From positions 1-64,000 of the forward strand of contig JBGVJZ010000012.1 in assembly GCA_045129695.1 (NCBI GenBank): 64,000 nucleotides of DNA. The letters are read 5' to 3'. A program made the translations under genes and the position numbers. This stretch comes from Eshraghiella sp045129695. GTDB taxonomy: Bacteria; Bacillota; Clostridia; Lachnospirales; Lachnospiraceae. The notes under the pieces were generated by a model that was given only the letters and a program-made list of their open reading frames with translations, had not been told where the DNA came from and made no database searches. Shown here piece by piece: positions 52,701 through 61,943 of this stretch. Positions within the stretch are counted from its first letter, which is position 1. Each line of letters starts with the position of its first letter.

Positions 52701-54170
52701 ATAGATACGAATAAATCCACTTCAAAACCACCGATAAGTCAGGAGAAAATATTCAGATTCATGCTCATTATGACTTTCGGTGTAGCAGCAATATTCTTAA
52801 TTAAGAATTTAATCAGCAAGACTTTTCAGGCGGCAATTACAATCGGTATATGTCTTTCAGTATTTGGAATCGGCATGTTTATTATGAACAAGCTAAGGGT
52901 ATCACAGTTTAAGAAACAGCTGGTAATCAGTATCGCACTGGATTTACTGGTATTTATCATTTCATTGAACAGTGGTAACTTCTACAGTGACGATTTTCCG
53001 CTTTTCTTAGCAGTAATTGCATTATCTGGTATGTACCTTGAACCATTATATACTATTTGTCAGACAGTGCTTACTACTATTATTTTTATTTTACTGTACA
53101 TAATTAATCCTAACAAAGCTGACCCATTATCACAGTATATTATGTGTGTAGTAATCTTTGATATCTGTGCTTTTATTATGATTCTCCTTATCAGAAGAGG
53201 ACGAGCTTTCATTACAATAGCACAGAACAAGGCTTTGGAAGCCGAAGAACTCATTAAATCAATTAATCAGGTAGGATTACAGCTTGAAGATAATTACCAG
53301 ACTTCAAGTGAAAGATTAACCTCTCTTAACGATGTTAATGTAAGATTAGATGCAAGTACATCTAACCTGAGAAAGGGCTCAGAAGAAATTATACAGGGTA
53401 CGCTTGATGTTGAGTCAACCTGCAATGACGTTCATAAATGTGTTAAGATTAGTGAAGAACATATTGAGTCTCTTAACAAAGAGGTTAAGAACGTTGAAGA
53501 TTCACTGGCTAACAATAAGAATGCCATTCGCCAGATGGATGTTCATATGAAATCAGTTAAAAATACTCTCGACGATACCAATACAGTATTCGTTCAGCTC
53601 CAGCAGCATATGAGAGAAATTTCAGAGGTTACAGAACAACTTACAGGCATCAGTGCCAGCACCAAAATGCTTGCCCTTAATGCTTCTATCGAATCTGCAA
53701 GAGCCGGACAGGCAGGTGCGGGATTTGCCGTTGTAGCAGCCAAGGTACAGGATCTTGCTGTTGACAGCAGCAGTTGTTCAGAACAGGTTGTAAATGCTGT
53801 TGAGGAAATGCACGAAAAAATCGCACTTACAACAGAAAGACTTCTGGAAAGTACCCATGCCATTGAGGCATCATTTCAAACATTGCATGGTCTTGAGCAG
53901 AGCTTTGAGAGTCTCATGAGTCAGTTCGAATCATTATACAAGAACATTGAGGAACAGAATGACAATGTAACAGATGTTGATGTCATCTTCAATCAGCTTA
54001 GAGAAAAGGTTGTTGCAATGAGCTCCTGCTCAGAGGATAACCGACTTGCCGTTAATTCAATTGTTGATGAAATGGCAAACTACAAACAGCGGATTGACCA
54101 GGTAATCGACGATACCAAACAGATTCACGAATTATCAGCTTCAATGTTGGATGTTTCAGCAGAGAAATAA
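52701..54170 (+). CDS. methyl-accepting chemotaxis-like receptor, probable AUA start
   Basis: A membrane signal protein of about 489 residues: six hydrophobic helices in the first 180, a coiled-coil stretch, then a signalling domain with ISASTKMLALNASIESARAGQAGAGFAVVAAKVQDLA, the MCP hairpin tip. No HAMP or periplasmic sensor is seen, so it may sense a membrane or cytosolic signal. The frame has an ATG at 52647, but no ribosome binding site there; the perfect AGGAGG (52686-52691) is 9 bases before an in-frame ATA at 52701. So the real start is probably AUA, or a mutated ATG. No che genes are nearby. Confidence 0.85.
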   Translation: MDTNKSTSKPPISQEKIFRFMLIMTFGVAAIFLIKNLISKTFQAAITIGICLSVFGIGMFIMNKLRVSQFKKQLVISIALDLLVFIISLNSGNFYSDDFPLFLAVIALSGMYLEPLYTICQTVLTTIIFILLYIINPNKADPLSQYIMCVVIFDICAFIMILLIRRGRAFITIAQNKALEAEELIKSINQVGLQLEDNYQTSSERLTSLNDVNVRLDASTSNLRKGSEEIIQGTLDVESTCNDVHKCVKISEEHIESLNKEVKNVEDSLANNKNAIRQMDVHMKSVKNTLDDTNTVFVQLQQHMREISEVTEQLTGISASTKMLALNASIESARAGQAGAGFAVVAAKVQDLAVDSSSCSEQVVNAVEEMHEKIALTTERLLESTHAIEASFQTLHGLEQSFESLMSQFESLYKNIEEQNDNVTDVDVIFNQLREKVVAMSSCSEDNRLAVNSIVDEMANYKQRIDQVIDDTKQIHELSASMLDVSAEK

Positions 54171-54191
54171 ACTGCATAACCCGGAATACAT

Positions 54192-54235
54192 AATCCTTCC
54201 ATAGAATAATTCAAAATTTTATGGAAGGATTTTTT
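54192..54235 (+). terminator. terminator after the chemotaxis receptor
   Basis: AATCCTTCCAT (54192-54202) and ATGGAAGGATT (54221-54231) form an 11-base stem followed by TTTTA, 22 bases after the stop. Confidence 0.85.
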
Positions 54236-54281
54236 ATGCAAACATTCTGATACAATCTTCTCACAAGCGATTTCCTTTTTA

Positions 54282-54310
54282 TTGCATTATTTATCCAATT
54301 ATTATATAAT
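54282..54310 (+). promoter_or_regulatory. promoter of the GT2-GtrA-YfhO-argH operon
   Basis: TTGCAT (54282-54287) and TATAAT (54305-54310) are 17 bases apart, about 33 bases before the GT2 start. Confidence 0.7.
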
Positions 54311-54342
54311 TATTAAGATTATGTTTAAGTTGGGGTATATGT

Positions 54343-55302
54343 ATGAAAACAGTAGATATTATTGTTCCCTGTTATAATGAGCAGGAGGTTTTAACTACAT
54401 TTTTTAAAGAAACTGATTCAATTGTAAGCCGGATAGAAGGATACACTTTCCGATATCTTTTTGTTAATGACGGAAGCCGGGATGATACGCTAATCCTTTT
54501 AAAAGGGCTTGCTGCCACATATTCTTATGTTGATTATATTTCTTTCTCAAGAAATTTTGGTAAAGAAGCCGGCATGTATGCAGGATTAGAGAATTCCACC
54601 GGTGATTATGCCATAATAATGGATGCGGATCTGCAGCACCCTCCTGCCTTGATTCCTGAGATGATTGAGAGCATTGAAAAGGGACATGACTGTTGTGCAG
54701 CATACCGGACAAACCGTAAGGGTGAAAAAAGAGTCCGTAGCTTTTTTTCAAGAAGTTTTTATAAAATTAACAACAGGCTTACCAATGTAAAGATGCCTTA
54801 TGGTGCTGTTGATTTTCGAATAATGTCACACCAGATGGTTGAATCCATCGTTTCTCTGTCTGAGGTACAGCGATTTTCCAAGGGTATTTTCTGCTGGGTC
54901 GGATTTGATACGGAATGGATACCTTATGAGAATGTTGAGAGAACTATAGGCACTACCAAGTGGAGCTTTAAGGGGCTTACTAAATATGCTATGGATGGAA
55001 TCCTTGCGTTTTCCGTCTCACCTCTTAAGCTTCTGACCATTATGGGATTTTCAATTTCCATAATTGCCATATTCTATGCCATTTTTATTTTAATTAAGAC
55101 AATTGTTCAGGGTGTTGATGCTCCCGGATATGCCTCAACGATTATTATCGTGCTTATGCTGGGCGGAATTATCGAAATTTCCATTGGCGTACTTGGAGAA
55201 TATATCGCAAGAATATATACGGAAATTAAACACCGCCCTGTTTACATTGCCAGAGAAAACACTCTGAAGGACAGGAATAATAATGAAAAAACTAATAAAT
55301 AA
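54343..55302 (+). CDS. GT2 glycosyltransferase, undecaprenyl-phosphate sugar type
   Basis: A 319-residue enzyme with an N-terminal GT-A domain: VPCYNEQEVL, FVNDGSRDDTL, ADLQHPPALIPEMIE. The Asp-any-Asp motif MDADLQ binds the metal and nucleotide sugar. Two C-terminal transmembrane helices (about 230-250 and 265-290) are present. This is the GtrB/DPM1-type that loads a sugar onto a polyprenyl phosphate on the inner face. The next gene encodes the GtrA flippase-like partner. The ribosome binding site is TTGGGG. Confidence 0.95.
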   Translation: MKTVDIIVPCYNEQEVLTTFFKETDSIVSRIEGYTFRYLFVNDGSRDDTLILLKGLAATYSYVDYISFSRNFGKEAGMYAGLENSTGDYAIIMDADLQHPPALIPEMIESIEKGHDCCAAYRTNRKGEKRVRSFFSRSFYKINNRLTNVKMPYGAVDFRIMSHQMVESIVSLSEVQRFSKGIFCWVGFDTEWIPYENVERTIGTTKWSFKGLTKYAMDGILAFSVSPLKLLTIMGFSISIIAIFYAIFILIKTIVQGVDAPGYASTIIIVLMLGGIIEISIGVLGEYIARIYTEIKHRPVYIARENTLKDRNNNEKTNK

Positions 55303-55711
55303 ATTATTTAATAGAGAAACTATTACTTATATTATTTTCGGAGTTTTAACTACTGCCGTTAATTATATTGCATACTATTTTTTATATCGTTTTACTAATC
55401 TTGACCCTATTATTTATAACACAATCGCATGGGCAGTTTCAGTAATTTTTGCTTTCTTTACCAACAAATTTTTTGTTTTTGAGAGCAAAAGCTTTAAGCC
55501 AAAGGTCTTAATTAAAGAATTTCTGCCATTCGTGGGTGCGAGAATTTTATCACTGCTTCTTGAAGAGGCTTTTCTTGCACTTACTGTTAAGGTTATGAAT
55601 ATTCATGAATTAGTTGCCAAAATAATAATCAGTATTGTTGTTGTACTGGTAAATTATTTTGCAAGCAAATTTTTTATTTTCCGCAATAAGGAGGAACAAA
55701 ACAATGAATAA
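55283..55711 (+). CDS. GtrA-family membrane protein
   Basis: A 142-residue protein with four transmembrane helices and the GtrA features: FGVLTTAVNYIAYYF, ISVIFAFFTNKFFVFES, and the closing VNYFASKFFIFRNK. It probably moves the lipid-linked sugar made by the GT2 enzyme across the membrane. Its start overlaps the GT2 gene by 20 bases, and its end overlaps the YfhO gene by 8, so the three are coupled. Confidence 0.93.
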   Translation: MKKLINKLFNRETITYIIFGVLTTAVNYIAYYFLYRFTNLDPIIYNTIAWAVSVIFAFFTNKFFVFESKSFKPKVLIKEFLPFVGARILSLLLEEAFLALTVKVMNIHELVAKIIISIVVVLVNYFASKFFIFRNKEEQNNE

Positions 55712-58406
55712 TGCCGCTAAACAGGCAAAAAAAGAGGAGAATAAAAAGTTCCGGCAGATAGCGCTTAACGAACTTGTTAATGGCAGGATTGTATATCTTA
55801 TGGCCTTTCTTGTTCCATTAATTATTATGATAGCAATCTATGCTGCCAGAGGAATTTACCCATTTGGTCAGGTATGCTATCTGCGTTCGGATATGTATCA
55901 CCAGTATTGTCCTTTTTTCACTGAATTATGGGATAAATTAAGAAGTGGTGAAAGTCTGGCATACACCTGGGATATAGGTCTTGGCACCAATTTTCTGGCT
56001 ATTTTTGGCTACTACCTTTCAAGCCCTACCAACTGGTTTATAGCACTTTTTCCACAGAAATACATGATAGAGATGATGAATGTAATCATCCTTCTTAAGA
56101 CCTCAACCGCCAGTCTTACATGTACTTATTTCTTATGTAAACGCAATAACAAAATACATCTGTCTGCCGCTGCTTTCGGTATTTTCTACGGCTTATCAGG
56201 ATACATCGCTGCTTTCAGCTGGAATCTTATGTGGCTTGACTGTGTACTTCTGCTGCCGCTGATTTTCCATGGAATAGATATGCTTGTGCGTAAGGGCAAG
56301 GGACTTATGTATGCGATTACACTTGGACTTGCAATTCTTTCCAATTACTATATTGCAATTATGGTATGCATTTCATGCGTAATATATTTTTTAGTTTCAG
56401 CAGTTTCAATGCCGGTTCAGAAGGACGGTATGCCTTATGTAAAGGCATTGCTTAATTTTATTTTATACTCGCTTCTTGCAGGCGGGCTTGCCGCAATACT
56501 CCTCTTACCGGAAATATATGCGTTGGAATATACCGCCTCGAGTGATATTAATTTTCCGGATACTCTGACCCGTTATTTTTCATTTGTTACCGTTTTCCAG
56601 AGGCATCTGATAAATATAGAGGTAAGTACCGGGCTTGACCACATGCCGAATATATACTGTGGTGTTGCGGTTTTTCTTCTCACTCCGATTTATATGGTGT
56701 GCAGCAAAATTCCTTTAAGAGAAAGAATTATGAAGGTACTGGCACTGATTGTTTTCTATACAGCCTTTAACCTTAATATTCCTAATTTTATATGGCACGG
56801 CTTCCACTATCCTAACAGCCTGCCATGCAGACAGTCATTTATTTATATTTTTCTTATAATAACTATTGGATATGATGTGGTTCGAAATATTAAACATCTG
56901 TCCAACACACAGCTTGGAATGGGACTTTGGGCTTCACTTATTTTCCTGTTGTTCCTTGGTCACACTCTCGATGAGGATGTTATTAATTTCGACGTTTTAT
57001 ATATTTCTGCATTCTTCATCGCCTTATACGCATTTGCAATGTATTTATACATGCACAAAAAGGTGAACCGAAGTATTTTGTCCATTCTTGTTTTTGCTCT
57101 TGCAATAACGGAATGCACCATAAATATGGAACATACCGGCTGCTCCACAACCTCAAGAACCTATTATTTCAAAGATTACACAGCTATTAATACACTTCTG
57201 GAGGATTTGGAGGAAGAGGATGATTCCTTCTACCGGATTACCAAATTCAGCGGATTCCGTTCCAAAAACGATGCAGCATGGCATGATTTTAACAGTGCTT
57301 CAATTTTCTCGTCTACAGCTTATAAGGGAATAACTGATTTATATGACAGACTGGGACTGGAGCATTCAATGAATGCTTATGCGATAAATGGTGCAACTCC
57401 GTTAGTGTATTCAATGTTTAATGTTAAATATATGCTTTCTGATAATGATATGGTGATTAATCCCCTTATCTCTCTCAGGGATATATATGATGATGAAAAT
57501 ATTACGGAGTATTTATACGAGAATAAATACACTCTCCCGCCTGCCTATATGGTGCCTTCTGATTTTGACGGCAACTGGGTATTTGAAGAGAACGCAAATC
57601 CTTTTGAGGTACAAAATGCTTTTGCAGAAAGTGCAGCAGGCATAACTGATTTATTTACTCCTGTTGAATTTTATGATAACTACTCTTCTGTTACCTTTAC
57701 GACAGAAAAGGACCAGTATATTTTTGTCCACTCACAGAACACTTCAATAGATAACCTGTCCATCCGAACAGGAGAAGTCTCTAACAATTTCCCTGCAATT
57801 AAGCATGGAAGAACAGCTGATCTTGGATATGTAAGTGCAGGAACAGAGATATATGTTACCGATTCAGAAAACAACAGCAGTTTACAGCTCCTTGTATATA
57901 CAATGGACATAGATAAATTTATTCAGTTATATGATTCCCTTGCTGATGAGGGACTTAAGGTTACAGACTATGATGATAACCATATCGAAGGAACCATTAC
58001 AGTCAATGAAGACGGTCTATGTCTCACATCTATACCTTATGATGAAAGCTTTACTCTTTATGTTGACGGAGTAAAAACAGATTTTACAGAAGCCGCAGAC
58101 TCATTAATTGCTTTTAAACTTACAAAAGGAACTCATACAATTAAACTTGATTATACACCAAGAGGTGTTGTCACCGGCGGAATCATTTCAGGCATTTGCC
58201 TTTTAATCATAATCGGATGCATTATTTTTAACATCAAATTCAAGAAAGAGATATCCGAAGAAGGCTCAATAGATGCTTTTGTAAAGAGCTTAAGCAGAAA
58301 AAAATCCAATGAGAATGAAGCCGCAGATGAAAATTCAGATAAAAATACCGTTGAAGCTGCAGAAACCGGCAGTGAAATTACAGACAGAAAGGATGAATCA
58401 ATATGA
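55704..58406 (+). CDS. YfhO-family membrane glycosyltransferase-like protein
   Basis: A 900-residue protein with about 13 transmembrane helices and a soluble C-terminal domain. YLRSDMYHQYCPFFTELWDKLRSG in the first outer loop, then LGTNFLAIFGYYLSSPTNW, are YfhO signatures. YfhO/GtrC-like enzymes transfer the flipped sugar to an outer polymer such as lipoteichoic acid. The last 50 residues are a charged, cytosolic tail (KKSNENEAADENSDKN). GGAGG precedes the ATG. The stop overlaps the argH start in an ATGA. Confidence 0.92.
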   Translation: MNNAAKQAKKEENKKFRQIALNELVNGRIVYLMAFLVPLIIMIAIYAARGIYPFGQVCYLRSDMYHQYCPFFTELWDKLRSGESLAYTWDIGLGTNFLAIFGYYLSSPTNWFIALFPQKYMIEMMNVIILLKTSTASLTCTYFLCKRNNKIHLSAAAFGIFYGLSGYIAAFSWNLMWLDCVLLLPLIFHGIDMLVRKGKGLMYAITLGLAILSNYYIAIMVCISCVIYFLVSAVSMPVQKDGMPYVKALLNFILYSLLAGGLAAILLLPEIYALEYTASSDINFPDTLTRYFSFVTVFQRHLINIEVSTGLDHMPNIYCGVAVFLLTPIYMVCSKIPLRERIMKVLALIVFYTAFNLNIPNFIWHGFHYPNSLPCRQSFIYIFLIITIGYDVVRNIKHLSNTQLGMGLWASLIFLLFLGHTLDEDVINFDVLYISAFFIALYAFAMYLYMHKKVNRSILSILVFALAITECTINMEHTGCSTTSRTYYFKDYTAINTLLEDLEEEDDSFYRITKFSGFRSKNDAAWHDFNSASIFSSTAYKGITDLYDRLGLEHSMNAYAINGATPLVYSMFNVKYMLSDNDMVINPLISLRDIYDDENITEYLYENKYTLPPAYMVPSDFDGNWVFEENANPFEVQNAFAESAAGITDLFTPVEFYDNYSSVTFTTEKDQYIFVHSQNTSIDNLSIRTGEVSNNFPAIKHGRTADLGYVSAGTEIYVTDSENNSSLQLLVYTMDIDKFIQLYDSLADEGLKVTDYDDNHIEGTITVNEDGLCLTSIPYDESFTLYVDGVKTDFTEAADSLIAFKLTKGTHTIKLDYTPRGVVTGGIISGICLLIIIGCIIFNIKFKKEISEEGSIDAFVKSLSRKKSNENEAADENSDKNTVEAAETGSEITDRKDESI

Positions 58407-59773
58407 AACTTTGGGGAGGAAGATTTACAAAAGAAACCAACCAGTTAGTACACAATTTTAATGCTTCTTTATCATTTGACAGGAAATTCTATAAACAGGA
58501 CATTTCAGGAAGCATTGCACATGTTACAATGCTTGCCAGACAGGGAATTGTCACTGATGAGGAACGTGACACCATTATAACAGGATTAAAAGGAATTCTT
58601 AATGATGTTGAGAACGGCACACTTGATATTAGTGCACAGTACGAAGATATCCACTCATTCGTTGAAGCAACATTAATCGAAAGAATCGGTGATACCGGTA
58701 AAAAGCTTCACACAGGACGCAGCCGTAATGATCAGGTTGCACTCGACATGAAGCTTTATGTAAGAGATGAGGTTGATGAAATTGATGAGCTTTTAGTTAC
58801 CTTACTCAATGTAATTTTAAGAATTATGAAGGAGCATATTGATACCTATATGCCCGGCTTCACACATCTTCAGAAGGCTCAGCCTGTTACGGTTGCACAT
58901 CATTTTGGCGCATATTTTGAAATGTTCAGACGTGACAGAAGCAGACTTAGTGATATCAGAAACAGAATGAACCTCTGCCCTCTCGGTGCAGGAGCACTTG
59001 CAGGAACCACCTATCCGCTTGACAGAGAATATTCAGCTTCTCTTCTTGATTTCTATGGTGCTACTGCTAACAGCATGGATTCCGTATCTGACAGAGATTA
59101 TGTAATAGAGCTTTTAAGCTGTTTATCAACAATTATGATGCATTTAAGCAGATTTTCAGAAGAAATTATTATCTGGAACAGCAATGAATACCGCTTTATT
59201 GAGCTTGATGATGCTTACAGCACCGGAAGTTCAATTATGCCACAGAAGAAAAACCCTGATATCGCTGAGCTTGTCCGCGGTAAAACAGGGCGTGTATATG
59301 GTGCATTAATGTCAATCCTTACAACCATGAAGGGACTTCCGCTCGCATATAACAAAGATATGCAGGAGGACAAGGAATTTACATTTGACGCAATTGACAC
59401 CACAAAGGGCTGTATCGCTCTTTTTACCGGTATGATTGATACAATGAGTTTCAATAAGGATGTAATGGAGAACAGCGCTAAATGCGGCTTTACCAATGCT
59501 ACAGACGCAGCTGATTACCTTGTTAACAATGGTGTACCGTTCAGGGATGCTCATGGAATCATCGGACAGCTTGTTCTGTTATGTATTGACAAAAACATCT
59601 CACTTGATGAGCTTCCATTAGAGGAATATCAGAAAATATCTCCTGTTTTCAAGGAGGATATCTATGAAGCAATCAGTCTTAAGACCTGTGTTGAAAAGAG
59701 ACTCACAAAGGGTGCTCCGGGACATGACGTAATGCTTGAAGAAATTAAGGCATGTGAAGAATATTTGGCATAA
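58403..59773 (+). CDS. argH: argininosuccinate lyase
   Basis: A 456-residue enzyme of the fumarase/aspartase superfamily. Cleaves argininosuccinate to arginine and fumarate. GGRFTKETNQLVHNFNASL at the start, HTGRSRNDQVALD near 112, and GSSIMPQKKNPDIAELVRGK near 275, the superfamily catalytic loop. It is translationally coupled to YfhO by a 4-base overlap, an unusual link of arginine synthesis with a surface glycan operon. It ends in a strong terminator. Confidence 0.97.
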   Translation: MKLWGGRFTKETNQLVHNFNASLSFDRKFYKQDISGSIAHVTMLARQGIVTDEERDTIITGLKGILNDVENGTLDISAQYEDIHSFVEATLIERIGDTGKKLHTGRSRNDQVALDMKLYVRDEVDEIDELLVTLLNVILRIMKEHIDTYMPGFTHLQKAQPVTVAHHFGAYFEMFRRDRSRLSDIRNRMNLCPLGAGALAGTTYPLDREYSASLLDFYGATANSMDSVSDRDYVIELLSCLSTIMMHLSRFSEEIIIWNSNEYRFIELDDAYSTGSSIMPQKKNPDIAELVRGKTGRVYGALMSILTTMKGLPLAYNKDMQEDKEFTFDAIDTTKGCIALFTGMIDTMSFNKDVMENSAKCGFTNATDAADYLVNNGVPFRDAHGIIGQLVLLCIDKNISLDELPLEEYQKISPVFKEDIYEAISLKTCVEKRLTKGAPGHDVMLEEIKACEEYLA

Positions 59774-59781
59774 ACAACTTA

Positions 59782-59822
59782 AAGGGATTGTTGCAGAATG
59801 AAGAATTTTGCAACAATCCCTT
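59782..59822. terminator. terminator between argH and the hydrolase gene
   Basis: AAGGGATTGTTGCA (59782-59795) and TGCAACAATCCCTT (59809-59822) form a perfect 14-base stem with a 13-base loop. It lies 9 bases after argH and serves the convergent hydrolase gene as well. Confidence 0.85.
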
Positions 59823-59837
59823 CTTGTTTCAGTATAT

Positions 59838-60803
59838 TTATTTGCAGTTCTCTATATATTCAATAATCGCTTTATCATATTCCTGCTCATTGTTAATTCT
59901 AAGATGCGAATGCCCTCCCTTATCAAACCACACAATTTTTTTGGTAGGGCTTTTGCATTTATTAAAAAGAATCTGACTCTTCTCAGGAACCGAAAACTTA
60001 TCCTGCTTACCAAATAACATAAGAACGTTCTGCTTAACTTTACTTATATGGCGAATTGGTGCAGCCTTATAAACATCACCATCACCATACTTCTTAATAT
60101 TCATCATAACCTCATCAAGCACCGGAAACCAAGGTCTGTTAATATCAATCATATGACGCTTAAAAGTCTCTCTAAACGACACAAAAGGACCTTCAGTAAC
60201 CATTCCTTTAACACTTTTAGGACAATCATCTGATGACATTACAAGAATGGCTGACGAAGAACCGATACATACCCCATGAAGCCATATCTCTTCTATTCCA
60301 AATTTTTTCTCTATGTAGGCAATCCACGCCTTTAAATCACCGCTCTCTTTAACACCGATGGTACTGTATTTACCTTCACTAAAGCCATGTGCTCTTGCGT
60401 CTGCAACGAGAATATTCATACCCATCGCTTCATAAGGTGCCGCAAAATAATATGAATATTTTAGAGATTCACAACGCCCCGGAAGAATAATGGCACAGCG
60501 CTTACTGCCAAAATCATAAAATTCTCCGACCAGTTTAAGTCCGTCATTTTCAATCTGAACCTCATGCATTTTGTCAGAATGTTTCTCTGCCCACGCAATA
60601 CCCTTATTCCACATTGCAAACTGTTCTTCGTTACCCGGTTCTGAGCATTCTCTTCCCCACTTCTCTTTAGAAGTTCTCACAAGCTGCTCTTCATAAACCT
60701 TAAACGCAATCGGTCGGGTTACAATGAGCATTGCCACAAATCCACCTGCCAGAAGCAGAACTACCGCCGCTACTATAATTAATACAATTGTACCTGTATC
60801 CAT
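59838..60803 (-). CDS. membrane-anchored alpha/beta hydrolase with Cys in the nucleophile position
   Basis: A 321-residue protein with an N-terminal transmembrane anchor (about 5-27) and an alpha/beta hydrolase fold. ILVADARAHGFSEGKYSTIG is the usual cap-entry strand. The nucleophile elbow is LHGVCIGSSSA, so the expected Ser of GxSxG is Cys179, as in dienelactone hydrolases. A candidate acid is in LMLFGKQDKFSVP, and the His is in KGGHSHLRI. Possibly an esterase or thioesterase acting at the membrane. AAAGGAATAAGG precedes the ATG. Confidence 0.85.
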   Translation of the reverse strand: MDTGTIVLIIVAAVVLLLAGGFVAMLIVTRPIAFKVYEEQLVRTSKEKWGRECSEPGNEEQFAMWNKGIAWAEKHSDKMHEVQIENDGLKLVGEFYDFGSKRCAIILPGRCESLKYSYYFAAPYEAMGMNILVADARAHGFSEGKYSTIGVKESGDLKAWIAYIEKKFGIEEIWLHGVCIGSSSAILVMSSDDCPKSVKGMVTEGPFVSFRETFKRHMIDINRPWFPVLDEVMMNIKKYGDGDVYKAAPIRHISKVKQNVLMLFGKQDKFSVPEKSQILFNKCKSPTKKIVWFDKGGHSHLRINNEQEYDKAIIEYIENCK

Positions 60804-60896
60804 ATTCCTTATTCCTTTCGTATACTCAACTACATTATAATAACAAAAGCTTTTTTTATTTGCAACTTCTAACTTAGTTTTTATTCATTAATCTGA

Positions 60897-60925
60897 TTGA
60901 AAAAATGACCTTTTTATGATATTGT
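60897..60925 (+). promoter_or_regulatory. promoter of the DegV-DAK2 operon
   Basis: TTGAAA (60897-60902) and TATTGT (60920-60925) are 17 bases apart, about 40 bases before the DegV start. Confidence 0.55.
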
Positions 60926-60964
60926 AGATACTGATTTAATACAATTTAAAAGGAGATTTTAAGT

Positions 60965-61909
60965 ATGAGTGATTTTGTAATTATCCCTGATGGTTCCTGT
61001 GATTTACATGAGGAACTTCGTAAGCGATTTGATATTCCTGATTATTTACGCGGAGTGCTTTATTATCCTGACGGACATGATGAACCTGTTAGTCTTGACT
61101 GGGAAAATATGTCCCCTGAGGAATACTATAACTCAATGAAGAGCAAGAAAGTTTTATACAAAACTGCAGCTCCGCCAATTGGTGAAATTACTGAAAAATA
61201 CGAAAAATACCTCTCACAGGGCAAGGATATTTTAACTATAAATATATCAACTGCTCTCTCGTCTACATATAATGACTGCATACTTGTAGCCAGGGATTTA
61301 ATGAAAAAATATCCCGGACGTAAGATAATCTGTATAGATTCTCTTCGCTATTCTACATCTCTTGCATTGCTCATTATCTCAGCAGCCATTAAAAAAGCAG
61401 AAGGCTGTTCTCTTGAGGAAGTTGCAGCATATACTGAACAGGAGAAGTACCGAATTCACCAGATGGGAACAATGGATGATTTGTTTTTCCTCGTGAAAAC
61501 TGGTCGTATTTCCAATTTCAAAGCTTTATTCGGAAGCATGGTGGGACTTAATGTACTTGCAGATATCAATGACAAGGGACTTTCACAGGTTATCGGCAAA
61601 TTCAAGGGCAAACGTGATGCTTTTTCCGCCATTATTGAATACATTCGCAACACGATAGAAAATCCACAGGAACAGATACTTTTTGTAGCACATTCCAACC
61701 GTAAAGAGGTTGCTTCTACTCTTGCAGATATGATACAAAAAGAATTTTCTCCAAAAGAGCTTATCATCAATGATGTAGGCATGCATTGCGGTGCTTCTAT
61801 CGGACCGGGCTTATGTGCTGTTTTCTACAAAGGTACACCTGCAAGCGAAGGTCTTGTCAGGGAAAAAGCTATAATGGATGAAATATCAACTAAGATTAAG
61901 AAAAAATAA
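60965..61909 (+). CDS. DegV family fatty acid-binding protein (FakB-like)
   Basis: A 314-residue two-domain DegV protein. FVIIPDGSCDLHEEL opens domain 1, and TINISTALSSTYNDCILVA supplies the Ser/Thr that holds the carboxylate of the fatty acid. MGTMDDLFFLVKTGRIS and the closing HCGASIGPGLCAVFYKG are typical. FakB proteins present a fatty acid to the FakA kinase. The DAK2 gene downstream, 34 bases after its stop, is that partner. AAAGGAG precedes the ATG. Confidence 0.93.
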   Translation: MSDFVIIPDGSCDLHEELRKRFDIPDYLRGVLYYPDGHDEPVSLDWENMSPEEYYNSMKSKKVLYKTAAPPIGEITEKYEKYLSQGKDILTINISTALSSTYNDCILVARDLMKKYPGRKIICIDSLRYSTSLALLIISAAIKKAEGCSLEEVAAYTEQEKYRIHQMGTMDDLFFLVKTGRISNFKALFGSMVGLNVLADINDKGLSQVIGKFKGKRDAFSAIIEYIRNTIENPQEQILFVAHSNRKEVASTLADMIQKEFSPKELIINDVGMHCGASIGPGLCAVFYKGTPASEGLVREKAIMDEISTKIKKK

Positions 61910-61943
61910 CTCCACTTAATCTGTTTTTAGGAGGACACTTACA

